A stretch of 64,000 bases of DNA, taken from Aureobasidium sp. EXF-3400 (taxonomy: Eukaryota; Ascomycota; Dothideomycetes; Dothideales; Saccotheciaceae). Below are positions 42,603 to 53,181 of this stretch, one piece after another. Location of the stretch: contig SWBL01000265.1 of the NCBI GenBank assembly GCA_024195585.1, positions 1-64,000 on the forward strand. The letters run 5' to 3'. Each line of letters opens with the position of its first letter. The stretch's first letter is position 1. The position numbers and the translations under genes are program-made. The notes below the pieces were generated by a model. It made no database searches and had not been told where the DNA came from. It worked only from the letters and a program-made list of their open reading frames with translations.

Positions 42603-42610
42603 TATATAAG
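42603..42610 (+). promoter_or_regulatory. TATA box of the secreted proprotein gene
   Basis: TATATAAG lies 80 bp before the ATG at 42690, a good match and distance for a regulated fungal promoter. Confidence 0.5.
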
Positions 42611-42689
42611 CAGTCCGAAGGACGTCAAAGCTACAAAGCAGGCCAACATTCGAACATTAAGTACATCGACTCAACGACTCTTGCTCATC

Positions 42690-44539
42690 ATGCGCACTTC
42701 CATCGCCCTGAACAGCGTTGCTTTTGCGCTTTCGGTCACATCTCTGCCGCTTAATGCCACATCCAACGTTCCAAATATCACTATTCCGACTGGCATGTAC
42801 CTGGCAGACAATCAAGCCATTCTGCCAATTCTTGCTCGCCGTCAAGATATCGACTTCGACCTTGTGGATGAGGCACCAGAGCCTACGGTAGCAATTGATG
42901 ACTCGAGCAACTACAACCAACAAGCTGCCATTGACGCCGTCGTCAGCGAGGTTGAGGCCAACCCTCTTCCGCAGAGACGCGACACAGATCTTCATCGCCG
43001 TGATGTTGTGGTCGAGACCAGCTCCGGTTATACTCCCAACATCCAGATTCAGGATGCGGCCATAAGCGCCCCAAAGAATTGCCAGGGCTCAGTATGACAG
43101 ATGGCATATGTTCTTGATCCCACAATGGCTGATGGTTTTGCAGGACACTTTCCTTGGCTCAAAGTTGTTCGCCACTGGTCCTTTCGACACTACCCTTTGT
43201 GCTGCTGCTTGCACGTGAGTGACAGAGAGACTCAGCTCGCAGGCGAGGTACTAAATGATGAAATAGTGCTCAGAGTGAATACAATGTGCTCCACCCTCCC
43301 GCAGGTGGTGTTGCAAGGACTTGTCAATTCTACAATACCTATGCCATGTACAGAAATGGTGTCTACCAAGGCCAGTATTGGTGAGTAACAAGTTAGACTC
43401 TTGCATGCTGCAACAATCACTAATTGGTGGGCCCAGTGCTATGTACACACAAGCATGGGACGCAAGCTACGCTAAGAACGATGGTCAATGGCGCGGAAGC
43501 GTGCACTATACCATGGGCCTGAGCTACATTGCTTCTAATGCGACTCAATCAGGCGATGTCAGCTGCCCGTCTGATGTGCCCTACCTCAGCGAGAACGGAG
43601 CTGCTTTCTGTACCGCCTTCATCGATTACACTCCCCCAACATCGACTGTATCGACCGTCACCATGACCCCGGCCGTCTCTGTCTTGACTTCTACTCAAAG
43701 CAACTTCGTCACGAATACTATCTACAGTACTCAACTCGCCACTGACGTGCAGACTGCTACTGTCACTCGCAATATGAAGAGAGATGTTCAGACACCTGCA
43801 TCTCTGTCGACTTGGTCCCCTTCTCGCATTTCTGCTGCCTGCTCTTCTGTTGCGACTGGCACCGAGACAGTCACCGCTACCGAAACCGCTGTCACTCCTC
43901 TCAGCACCACCTTTACCACTCAGATCATCACACAGACTCAAATTATCCCCACTACTATCGTGATCAAGTCCACAACGACCAAGTCTGTGGACCCCGTCGC
44001 GACACCCATCAAGGGACTTAACATTGTTCAAAACCCTTCCTTCGAGAACGGACAGAACTACTGGTCTGTCCAATACCCCAACGGTTGGAGCTTTGCATCG
44101 AACGGCTATGCTGCCACCTATGCAGGCGCAGCTCAGTCTGGAAGCAGTTATGCGTAAGTGCCCAGCAGCATGACTCAAGACCACTTCAAGGCATTCTACT
44201 AACTCGCAAATCAGTGTCTACCACGTCCAGAGTGGTACCCCCATAGACTGGGTCCAGACTTTGACCGGTCTTTCGAACACTGCAGCATATCATTTGGCCT
44301 TTTACACCTGGACCGGACTCAACGGCAACACGTGCTCGATGCAAGTTATCCTGGGTTCTAATGTTCTGCTCAACGTCGCTCTCTCTAACAGTCGTGGAGG
44401 TGGATCAAGCGGCTACGACAAGCGTGATGTGGATGTGTATCCCACTGCCTACAGCGAGCAACTGCGTTTCCGTCTGACATGCTCCGGAGGCAGCGTTGCA
44501 AACATGTTCCTTGACAATGTTTCTTTCTACGCCGTTTGA
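42690..44539 (+). CDS. Secreted Thr-rich cell-wall/proprotein with kexin-type sites
   Basis: Five exons (42690-43091, 43144-43214, 43267-43380, 43437-44153, 44215-44539; introns 52, 52, 56 and 61 nt) encode 542 residues. A signal peptide is clear (MRTSIALNSVAFALSVTSLP). A propeptide-like acidic region follows, then a Cys-containing domain rebuilt across three junctions (NCQGSDTFLGSK, TLCAAACTAQSEYN, RTCQFYNTYAMYRNGVYQGQ). A Thr/Ser-rich stalk (TSTVSTVTMTP, TETVTATETAVTPLSTT) links to a C-terminal beta-rich, CBM-like domain starting NIVQNPSFENGQNYWSV and ending FLDNVSFYAV. Dibasic sites LARR-QD, PQRR-DT, LHRR-DV, MKR-DV and DKR-DV are spread along it. A wall-bound or secreted, Kex2-cleaved protein is inferred. 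No catalytic motif seen. Confidence 0.8.
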
Positions 44540-44911
44540 ACAAAATTGAGGGCGCGTCGTTTCACGCAAACACGATCTTGTGGTTTTGGCAATTTGACCT
44601 TTATAGAGACATCTGGAAAAGCTTCAAGCGAGAACCAAAAGCTTGCATGGCAGGCTATTGTACTTACAATAGAAACACGAATTTTACATGACTATCCACA
44701 TCAACACATAGGCACCATAAGTATATGCATCACATACCCTAGTATTGATAAACCAATAGAAAATACATCGTGAATTAAATTATGCTTTGTACCAGATCCA
44801 ATCATCGAATGAGCACCTCCGTGCTTTCCAATCTCAACATTACATATCGAATCGCCCTTTCCCACAACCCAGCGACATCACGAACGCCTTCCCTTCAATG
44901 ACAAGCGCTGA
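44540..44911. other. Convergent intergenic, no gene seen
   Basis: AT-rich 3' flank between the secreted-protein gene and the small minus-strand gene. Nothing recognisable. Confidence 0.4.
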
Positions 44912-45438
44912 TCAACATTTTCCACACCGGCACTCTTGACCATTCATACTCCAGAAACAAAACTCGACTGGTCCAGCCAGATCTCGCGAGTTTTGCATCT
45001 TCTCAACGATATGCGTGTGATCGGGTTTCTCCTTGCATCTCTCTGGCAAAGAGACAGTCTTTGTAATTCGTGCAGGTTTGTTTTTTGCTATCATATATGT
45101 CAGCACTTGATCTTGCAACTCCTAGTCAGCATTGACGTACCTTCCACTCTCGTCATCATAACCTCAGGTTCTTGGTTCTTCAGACTCCGTCCTTTGGCTA
45201 ATTGCTCGCGCAAGAACTTCTTATAGCGAGCGATGGCTTCTTCTTCGTGATCGAGAATGTCCCACCAGATGGGGCTGTCAAAATCATCGACGCCTTCAGC
45301 ACTGCTGATGGACGAGGCGTCAGAGTCGTAGCGTTTGTAGGGTTTGCAGGTGAGATAGGAGTGTTGTTTTGAAGTTGGTTCTGTGGGAGGAGTGTGGAGG
45401 AGGGGCTCAAGATCGTATAGCTGGTTCCAATCTGACAT
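44912..45438 (-). CDS. Small hypothetical protein with Cys-ending tail, two exons
   Basis: Exons 45438-45141 and 45087-44912 (53-nt intron, donor GTACGT, acceptor ATGATAG) encode 157 residues in one frame. It starts MSDWNQLYDLEPLLH, has a Ser/Asp patch (YDSDASSISSAEGVDDFDS) and then a charged helix (EEEAIARYKKFLREQLAKGR). Exon 2 adds a basic segment and the end CFWSMNGQECRCGKC, with four Cys in the last 15 residues. No signal peptide is seen. Unknown family. A TATA-like TTATAAG lies 134 bp upstream of the ATG. Confidence 0.55.
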
Positions 45439-46174
45439 TTGAAATGATTTGTGGGAAGGTAGGCTGGGTCTTTGTGAAAATAGCCTTGTTAAGTTTGGTA
45501 TGTGTTGATGAAGTGTGTTTGTGTATTCTGAATTGGGATATTGGGATTTACGAATATGAGCCCTCGCTCTCTTATAAGCAAACCTTCCATTGTGCAATGG
45601 ATCTGTATACCGATTGCGTCCGTAAGATGTTTTCGTAGACATGAGATATTCTGTATTCACCCGGGGCGGTTAAGCTAGCCTCACCTGACGCCCAGCAAAA
45701 GTCGCAACATCACGGAGTGCCACCATCACGCGATTTTTGCCTCACTTTGTTCTCATTGCTTTTGGACAACCAACACGGTTTCACATGTCGCATCCGGTTG
45801 GACTCGGTCTGAGAGGCAAGGCCGCAAGGGCGTTGTCGCGGTTTTGATACATCTCTGGACAACGCGACCATTATGCATACTTAAGTTTGCAAGCTTCCAG
45901 CGTCCTGGATAGCAGGAGAGATGTTTATTGAATCATTTTGGTTGCCATTCACGTCGTAACTCATATAGACCGAGTCATTTAGGACGAACTATGCGATCCT
46001 TCCGCCTACAAGCTTTGCGCCATTGTATATTCTTAGAGCCTCATCTAGCTGCTCATAAAGGGGACTCATTCCCCCATGTCTGACAACAAGAGATCATCTG
46101 GATATCATAACTCCGCACGCCTTGGTGTCCTCGACACTCATATCAAGTAGAGAAAACAGATTCGGGATCAGAAA
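45439..46174. other. Intergenic, no gene seen
   Basis: Promoter of the small minus-strand gene at its left side and 3' flank of the next. No supportable frame. Confidence 0.4.
45572..45578 (-). promoter_or_regulatory. TATA-like element
   Basis: On the minus strand CTTATAAG occurs 134 bp upstream of the ATG at 45438. Confidence 0.35.
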
Positions 46175-46529
46175 TCATTGAGGTTCTTCTTGCAGACCAG
46201 GCAATTGACAAGACCTGGCACACAAAGCAGGATTCTGGAGAATCATCTGCTTGGCCCATAGCAAGCGTCGTTCGAGCTCTTCTTCTGCTACCTCTGGTAC
46301 TGATTGCCGTCGTTGACAGCAGATATCGTTTCCATGATTGCCGTGGAAGTTGCCGCGACGATCCATCTCCAGTCGAACTTCTTGTTCGTATCTGGCTGAT
46401 TCTACAGTCACAAGTCAGTAATGATGCTCGGTGTGCTGTTGTAAGATTGTTACCTTCTGGAGTGATGTCTGAGGCGTGTGGAAAGAGGCTGAGTACTTGT
46501 GTCATGGTGATGTTTGCGTTTGACGCCAT
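46175..46529 (-). CDS. Small 100-residue hypothetical protein, two exons
   Basis: Exons 46529-46454 and 46401-46175 (52-nt intron, donor GTAACA, acceptor CTGTAG) give 100 residues in one frame: MASNANITMTQVLSLFPHAS, then at the junction ITPE|ESARYEQEVRLEMDRRG. The C-terminal half is a charged helix (AEEELERRLLWAKQMILQN). No signal peptide or domain. The acceptor exon continues the frame of the donor exon exactly, which is the main evidence. Confidence 0.5.
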
Positions 46530-47184
46530 GCTGATGTTTCTGGCAATCGAGCAAAGCGATTGTTGTTCTTGTCTCAAGCAATTTGACTGGTGTTGTTTCG
46601 CTAGACCTTGGACAGTGGACAGCAGAGATGCGTATATACCTACCTGACGCCCGGGGACGCCCTTGCTACACAAGACATCATGAGATTGACGGCGTAACCC
46701 GTAATCACAACAACAGACCGTCTCAAAAACTTGATTGGAACGATCCGCTCACGATTGAAATTCGTGGCGTGACCAAAGCTGTATATCACCAGTTTCACCG
46801 GCGGAACTTCGGACCGGGTCAAAGGCGTCCTCTCTTTTCCATTGAGCAGCATCTTGGAGACGTTGCTCAAAAATGCTTTCGCATGTGGACTTTACGACGG
46901 CATGGAGCCAGATTCATGGACCGGATTGTTGGTTTGGGCAAGGGATTGCTGTAGAACGAGCATGAGCGACCCCTCCGCTGGTTCAACTTTCCCAAATAGG
47001 TAATGGGTTCCTCCATGATCGCCTATCGCTGTGCCGAAGCCGCGATATAACATGCAAAGAACCCTTGACTTGAACCCCAGAATACAATCCTTTTGACCTT
47101 CTCTAAACAGCTTCTTGACCTTCATACCAAATACTCATACCTCTGTTATCACCTTTACAATCACAAATTCGCACAGCTGTAACA
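46530..47184. other. Divergent intergenic, no gene seen
   Basis: Between the small gene (minus) and the cupin gene (plus); likely holds both promoters. A 123-codon plus-strand frame (46583-46954) has no domain. Confidence 0.4.
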
Positions 47185-47760
47185 ATGTGGTCAGTCTTGC
47201 CGAGAAAGAGAACTGGAAGCTCGCCCCGCCTTCACCAAGCAAGACCCCTCACTCCCCCACAGGAGGAGGCAAAGAAGCCTGCTCCTCAAGAAGCCGTCGT
47301 GATAGATGCCAACTTCACATCACAAACCCAGCCTGAGAGCTTCTCAGACAAGTCTCGCGGCGAGGTGACATGGCACACTCTGCTCTCAGCTCCTCAGACC
47401 TCTTCTCAAGACATGTCCGCTGGTATCGCGAGCTGTCCTGCAAATACCGGCTACCTGGCTCACCACCGCCACACGCAGTCAGAAATCTACTATATCATTT
47501 CTGGCAAGGGCGAGGTTATTGTTGATGGCAGGGTACATGCCGTGTCGGGAGGCAGCACGGTGTTTATTCCCGGAGATGCCGAACATGGTATCAAGAACAC
47601 CGGAGACCAGGAGCTAAAGTGGTTCTATGTGTTCCCGACTGCCAGCTTCAGCGACGTCGAGTACAGGTTTTCGGAAATGGAGAAGGTGGATGAGCGCGTC
47701 GACGAACTCGTGCCTCGTAAGGAGCCCCCAGTCTTGAAGATCTACGGCTGGGATGCTTAA
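47185..47760 (+). CDS. Cupin-domain protein
   Basis: A single exon for 191 residues. Both cupin motifs are visible: motif 1 as GYLAHHRHTQSEIYYIISGK (His, His, Glu metal ligands, then Gly) and motif 2 as VFIPGDAEHGIKNTGDQELK (Pro, Gly, His, Asn). So a metal-binding single-domain RmlC-like barrel is expected; the enzyme activity or ligand is unknown. The N-terminus (1-50) is basic, Pro-rich and probably not part of the fold. The start at 47185 is the first ATG in frame, but a frame from 47115 overlaps, so the N-terminus is uncertain. Confidence 0.8.
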   Translation: MWSVLPRKRTGSSPRLHQARPLTPPQEEAKKPAPQEAVVIDANFTSQTQPESFSDKSRGEVTWHTLLSAPQTSSQDMSAGIASCPANTGYLAHHRHTQSEIYYIISGKGEVIVDGRVHAVSGGSTVFIPGDAEHGIKNTGDQELKWFYVFPTASFSDVEYRFSEMEKVDERVDELVPRKEPPVLKIYGWDA

Positions 47761-48420
47761 ACCACACTTTCCCTTTGTCAAATAACGACTCTTGGATATA
47801 TCTTGCGTCTTGGCTGCTAATAGCACTACTTTGGAGTTTCGGGGCGGTTCTGAGGGATGATCTGTACATACTACGACTACTTTCTGTTTTAGCATCTCAC
47901 GAATATATATTGTAACACCTTGATGATGGCCCCTCAGATGACCTTGCGCTATATACAGGTATTGGCCAATCGATGTTACTTGGCGACCAGACTAAAAAGC
48001 CCACATCACGCGTCCAGCACTGCAACTACCTCGAGACATATAACAAGCAAGAGCCACAAAGCGGTGCATTCGCCCTCGCCATACGACTTAAAGACTCACG
48101 CATCACAGTCATTGACTTTTGAACCACAACAAAAGCTTTACAGAAGATCACATTCTTGCTCTTAGAAAATGGGAATACACTGAGATTTTTGTCGGGTGTA
48201 AAAGAGATGGCCCCGCAGTACATGCCCGTACCCCTCTCAGCGGTGAGCACCGCGAATTCAAGCTTCGACTCTCCAGACTGGCAATGGTCACGAAGTGACA
48301 ACATCCTGAACGGCGCATATGTTCCTTGTATCTGCGAAGCAATTCTTGTAATGCTCATCTTCATGTAAGATACCTACTTCCGAACAAAAATACTCAAAAA
48401 GAGTCAAGCTGATATATGAC
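47761..48420. other. Intergenic, no gene seen
   Basis: 3' flank of the cupin gene and promoter of the RING-H2 gene. A plus-strand frame at 48156-48368 ends in a hydrophobic stretch just upstream of the RING gene. It could be an upstream exon, but I found no junction that joins them. Confidence 0.35.
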
Positions 48421-48771
48421 ATGGACAGCCTCTGCATCCTCGACCACAGATTCACCAAAGCCTTACGCGCAGACCAGAGTCAAAATCCGTATGCCGTCTA
48501 CGAAGCAGCGGCGGAACGAGAATTCGCAGACTGGCGATCCGAATGGGAGTCCAAATTCCCAGATCTCTTCATCGGCCATGCAATCTGCACAATCTGTTTC
48601 GACCCCATCGGCGACCAAGAACTGATACGCGGACTGCCTTGTCTACATGTCTTCCACAAAAACTGTCTGGATACTTGGTTTGAAGCCTTACACGTTACTT
48701 GCCCGCTGTGCAAGCAGGATATCCTAAAGCTACCTTCGCCATGCTATCGACCAGCCTCTGAACAGGTATAA
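48421..48771 (+). CDS. Small RING-H2 finger protein
   Basis: A single exon for 116 residues starting at the ATG at 48421. The RING-H2 ligands are all present: C56-x2-C59, C74-x-H76-x2-H79-x2-C82, then C94-x2-C97, with the E2-binding Trp after C82 (DTWF) and CPLC at the end. So a cytosolic ubiquitin E3 or E3 subunit is predicted. The N-terminal 50 residues are a charged helix. It converges with the GTPase gene, only 17 bp between stop codons. Confidence 0.8.
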   Translation: MDSLCILDHRFTKALRADQSQNPYAVYEAAAEREFADWRSEWESKFPDLFIGHAICTICFDPIGDQELIRGLPCLHVFHKNCLDTWFEALHVTCPLCKQDILKLPSPCYRPASEQV

Positions 48772-48788
48772 AAATCACAGCCCCAGCT

Positions 48789-51347
48789 TTATCGGAGTAC
48801 TTCGACTACTCTTCCGACAAATCCTTCGAGACCAGCTGCGCCTTTTTCTCCACGCTCTGTGCCACCAAATAAGCCTGGACCACCGCCGGGCATGACCAGG
48901 ATCTTGGAGCCGACTTCGACGCATTCTTTTGTGGAGTCGAAGTGGAACGTCACCTGCAGGTACTGATGTGTGATAGCACCAGCAGCAGCCCTGTCGGCAA
49001 AGTCGCCATCCTGCGAGCCACTTTCCTGATCGACTGACTCCAGATTCGTGTCTTCACCTACTAATTCAGAAGGCTCAGGAGTTCTGCAGGACAAGATTCT
49101 TGCAGATGAGCGAACGCTTGCGAGATACACTACAACTTGGCTTCCCACTGCCAATGTGCCCAAATCATCCCGTCTGAATTGTGCAACGATCGTGCTAGAC
49201 GAAGTCGCCGGCTTGTTGCAGAGCACCATACCTCTTCGCACCTTGATAGTGGCCCACGTATCGAGAGACTTGTCATCACTCAACTCAATACCAATAGTGC
49301 CCGCTTGGTCTGAATGCAGAGTCGAGACGGGTAGACGCAAGTTTCTGATACTCGCAACTTTGACTTTACGCCATTCTTGCTCGGATGCCTTGTTGAAGGG
49401 GTTGAGATTTCCATGAGTTTTGAGCGCACCTGGGAAAGAGCGTGATGGTGGTAAAGTGTGGGCGAGTCGGGGTCGCTGTTGGATATCTGAGTCTTCGGAG
49501 TCGTCTCCACCAGATGGAGAGCAAGGTCCCAAAAATAGCTCTTCTCCTGCTGATATTGTACCCCTGCTCAAGTGGCCGCTCAAGATGATGGTGTTAGCAT
49601 CTTGAGCTTTGTTATATATATCCTCGACATGGAAAAGGGAGGTTGTGGTTGCTGGGTTGGTTGAAGGTTCCTCTCGACGGTCAGGTATAGGAAGCTCGTT
49701 CAGGACAGCATGCAGATTGTCAAAACCTGCACCTTGTACAGCGCTCGTCAAGACTATGGGAACTGCCGCCAGAGGATCGTCGTATAAAGCGTCAATAGTC
49801 TTACGTATACTAGCCGATTTCTTCTGGGTGAAGCTCTGCAACTCATCCTCGTTGACAGTGCCTGGTGAGTTCGGGATCATTAGCGGTTTTCTACCAGCAG
49901 ACTTCAGAACCGAAAGTATCTTTCCCAGTGTCGCTTTCAAGACGGATAGTTGTGCCAAATCGTACTTGGTAATCACGACCACTAGAGGCAGTTGAAGACG
50001 CAAACAAAGGTCCAGATGTGCAGCAGATAAGTCGACGTCGCTGGCAGCCGGACCCAGAACCTCTGTAACCTTACTAGAAGACTTTACTTCGTCATCAGCA
50101 GGAACACAAAGCAGTACCCAATGCGGCTTCCAGCCCACAAGACCTCTGACCGTCGTCCGTCGGTACCGTGGGTGACCAGCAGAATCTGCTACAAACACCA
50201 AGCGTCCATCGGTGGAAGCTGTGTGCATATCAATCCACGACGTTACACCTTCTGTAGCATAATTGACGACTTTCACATCGCCTGTTGAAGTTGGACAGTA
50301 TCCCATCAACTCTTGGGTGACTGAGCTCGTGATTCCAGAAGTGATCTCGTGTCGATGTTTGAGCATGCTCAAGCGACTCTTGCCTCGACCATCATCTAGA
50401 GTCGACGTTGAAAGAGTACCTAGCAAAGACGACTTTCCGGACATAGTGGCTCCTGTGAGGGATATTCGAAGCTGCTTTGTCGATTTGGTCTCAGTGGGGT
50501 AATCATCCTCGAGTGTATTGTCCACGCCAGGACGGCCATTCTCCACAGCAGTCAAGTTTGGTTTCACCAGAGCTTCTGCAACGTAAAGATCACTCTGATG
50601 TTCAACGAGTTCCGAGGAAAGCTTTCCATCAGTTTGTGCCATGTAAGAGCAAGTACCAACTTTCACCATTCTCTGTACCTCAACGATACAACCCAAACTT
50701 GCAGCCATGGCACGCAGATTATTGAGACTGTCCTGCATCTCATCCTCGGCAAGGCCAACAAGAGTGCCATCATCAGAAACACCAATCTCATAGAGTGCAC
50801 CCTCGCTTTCTTCCAAGCCCGGATGTATTGGTCCAGGCTTTGGTGGTGCTTGTAACTCTGTTGTGCTTTCTGGCAGCTGTGGAAGAATAAGTGTAGTTGA
50901 TGCATTCGAATGATGTGGACAAGATTGACCAAGTCTCCAAAGAAGCTGGGTGGTCAGGTGTTCGAACCTATCCTGCCTGTAGTTTGGCGTGACAGATGGA
51001 GAGGCACTCTTTGCCGGCAGCGGTGTCCCAGAAGTACTACGGGATGGACCATTATACTTGGAATGTTTCGAGCCAGATATCCGTGTCACAGTACTCATGT
51101 ATGTGTAATTGCGACGGGGTCGGATTAGAAGGTGAAGCTTGTACTCAACAGGACCTTTCTGGGGTTCAGCCTCGAGTCTGGTAATATGACCAGCTTCATC
51201 CAAGTATGCAGTGGGTTCAGAATCGGCAACAAAGTTACTGTTGCGCGATGGAGTTCTGGTGCTATTCAAGGAATCGAGCTGTTTGAGCCATGGTGACGAT
51301 ACCCGTGGCTCAGTCTCATCAAATGAGAATATTGAAGCTGAAGCCAT
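48789..51347 (-). CDS. GTPBP1-type translational GTPase
   Basis: A single exon for 853 residues. I chose the ATG at 51347 (ccATGg context); the open frame upstream has no ATG. The N-terminal 1-270 is variable. The G domain has G1 GATMSGKSS (about 299-307), G3 DSAGH (about 388-392), G4 TKYD (about 460-463, with Thr for the usual Asn, as in GTPBP1/2) and a G5-like SAVQG. Domain II-type beta barrels follow (FHVEDIY, ILSGHLSRGTISAGEEL, RRGMVLC), with a Ser-rich insertion near 605-645. The human relatives bind mRNA decay or ribosome-rescue factors; the fungal role is not known to me. Confidence 0.85.
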   Translation of the reverse strand: MASASIFSFDETEPRVSSPWLKQLDSLNSTRTPSRNSNFVADSEPTAYLDEAGHITRLEAEPQKGPVEYKLHLLIRPRRNYTYMSTVTRISGSKHSKYNGPSRSTSGTPLPAKSASPSVTPNYRQDRFEHLTTQLLWRLGQSCPHHSNASTTLILPQLPESTTELQAPPKPGPIHPGLEESEGALYEIGVSDDGTLVGLAEDEMQDSLNNLRAMAASLGCIVEVQRMVKVGTCSYMAQTDGKLSSELVEHQSDLYVAEALVKPNLTAVENGRPGVDNTLEDDYPTETKSTKQLRISLTGATMSGKSSLLGTLSTSTLDDGRGKSRLSMLKHRHEITSGITSSVTQELMGYCPTSTGDVKVVNYATEGVTSWIDMHTASTDGRLVFVADSAGHPRYRRTTVRGLVGWKPHWVLLCVPADDEVKSSSKVTEVLGPAASDVDLSAAHLDLCLRLQLPLVVVITKYDLAQLSVLKATLGKILSVLKSAGRKPLMIPNSPGTVNEDELQSFTQKKSASIRKTIDALYDDPLAAVPIVLTSAVQGAGFDNLHAVLNELPIPDRREEPSTNPATTTSLFHVEDIYNKAQDANTIILSGHLSRGTISAGEELFLGPCSPSGGDDSEDSDIQQRPRLAHTLPPSRSFPGALKTHGNLNPFNKASEQEWRKVKVASIRNLRLPVSTLHSDQAGTIGIELSDDKSLDTWATIKVRRGMVLCNKPATSSSTIVAQFRRDDLGTLAVGSQVVVYLASVRSSARILSCRTPEPSELVGEDTNLESVDQESGSQDGDFADRAAAGAITHQYLQVTFHFDSTKECVEVGSKILVMPGGGPGLFGGTERGEKGAAGLEGFVGRVVEVLR

Positions 51348-53181
51348 GGTTTCGAAAGACCACTGAAACTGTTGGAGAGGTAGTTGTAAGTCTACACGAT
51401 GGTTCGAGGTGTGAATGGTCAAGTCGGATCGATGAGAGGCACCCGATCCGGATGTGAGTCAGCGGTATGAGCTGCAAAGAGAATCAAGAGGAAGCGTGCA
51501 GTTTAGACGAGATGGTTCGTGCTTATTTGTGCACTTATGGTATTCGCGTTGAAATTGTTTCCAGTAACGAATCAGTGGTATGAGGTCTGGCTTGAGAAGA
51601 TGTTGATAATGATGGCAGCATGGTGGCGATAGCGGTGGACTGTGAGCACGGTATAGAGATGATGTCGGGTCTGTGTCAAGAGGGTTAAACTTGAGCGTTC
51701 ATTGTGCTGGCGGAGCCTGAGGCCATCTTCATCCAAGCAATTATGCAAAGACCTATGCGATACAGTCACAGCAAGGACGACTCGACGTTGGAGAGGCTTG
51801 GCAGCAATCACGGTCTGCCGTCGGCTCCCGGCGAGTCGGCGACTGACGCGCGCTTGACGCCACGCGCGGACAAGCCCTGTAAGCGAGCTCGCATGTGCAA
51901 AACGCCGCCAGAGCGAAAGAGTCATGTGCAAAGCAAATTTTGATCGATTGATTCTCTGTTTATCCGACAATGAGTCCGCGAACCGCATGTGCTTGCCCTT
52001 TACGCGCGCACCGGTGAGTTCAGACTGGCACACTATATTAACCGGTGAACCATCGATGGCAAGAGTGGGCAAGGCTCGGTGTTCTAAGGCCGAAGAGACC
52101 GAAGCCGTTGCGTTATGTCTTATTGGTCTTCGCCGCCGGCCAACTAGCAGCGCGGTAAAGACATGGGGACCACGTCAATGAGGCCGCTTACACCTGCCCT
52201 CGCAATTCTATCAGAAAAGAGTAAAGCGTGGCCGTCGATCGGAGCGTGCAAGCCATCTCTGATAGGAAAATGGAAAGGGTAGCCCCCTGGCTTGCGCCAC
52301 CCAGAGTTTGTCCCCACCCTGATGAACGGCGAGTCCGCCCCAAAAAGGCCAAGTCTCGACCCAGTGTCTCCGATTGGATAGCTTTATTTAGAGCGCTGTT
52401 TGCGTTGTTCATCGCATGCATCGGGCTGCATGCCATGGCTACGATAATCGGGGTCCTTGGGACCCTAAAGTCCAATGACATGGTGATACATACGAGGCTG
52501 GGCATTCCACTCTTTTCATCAACCAGATCGACCGTTGATGAAGGAAGCATCGGAATGAGGAGTCGTCCGATGTGATCCACTGGCTTGAGACCAAGAATAT
52601 CTACGCACGTAGTTTCAAAATGGAGAGTGATAATGGAAATAAGCGATCAGAGAACGAAATGATGCGGCGCGCAAGTCAAAGGAAAGAGTGATCGACACGC
52701 AGACGACTTCATTCACGTGTCGTGTCAAAATTATGCAGCCTGCTCGATGTCGCATGGTCATCTAAAGAGCAGCCCATCTAAAAGCTATTTGGAAGAGCAA
52801 GCCTCATGCGATAACAGATAATATTCCGGAAGACAGGCAGCTCCACGCCTGATCTTCAGCGCTAACCGAGCCCCATAATCAATACACAGAACGCTTCGAC
52901 CTGTGCAATGAGCCACTCAAATGCATATGCGAGGAACGCCTCAAGGGCGACGAACAAAACTCAAAACTTTTGTCGGTAAAGTGGACATGCGACCATGCAA
53001 GCAATGTGACTCAAATGAGATGTTTGTGCAATAAAAGAAGAAAACTGGTTGAAGAACTCTGGGATAATGGATTGGCAAAGAAGGGTATCATATTGATTAA
53101 TCTTTCACGCGATGCTCAAGCGCGTCGGTACCTCCGATGGTAGTTGTGTGCCGTTGCGATCATCAACTCATAGCGCCTGCG
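51348..53181. other. Gene-poor stretch, about 1.8 kb
   Basis: No gene supported. Frames at 51572-52072 and 52188-52580 (minus) and their plus-strand partners have no domain, and their starts are not compelling. Holds the GTPase gene promoter and the 3' flank of the C2H2 gene. Confidence 0.4.

Noticed and set aside
43549..44184. 211-codon minus-strand frame
   Set aside because: Antisense of the Thr-rich stalk of the secreted protein.
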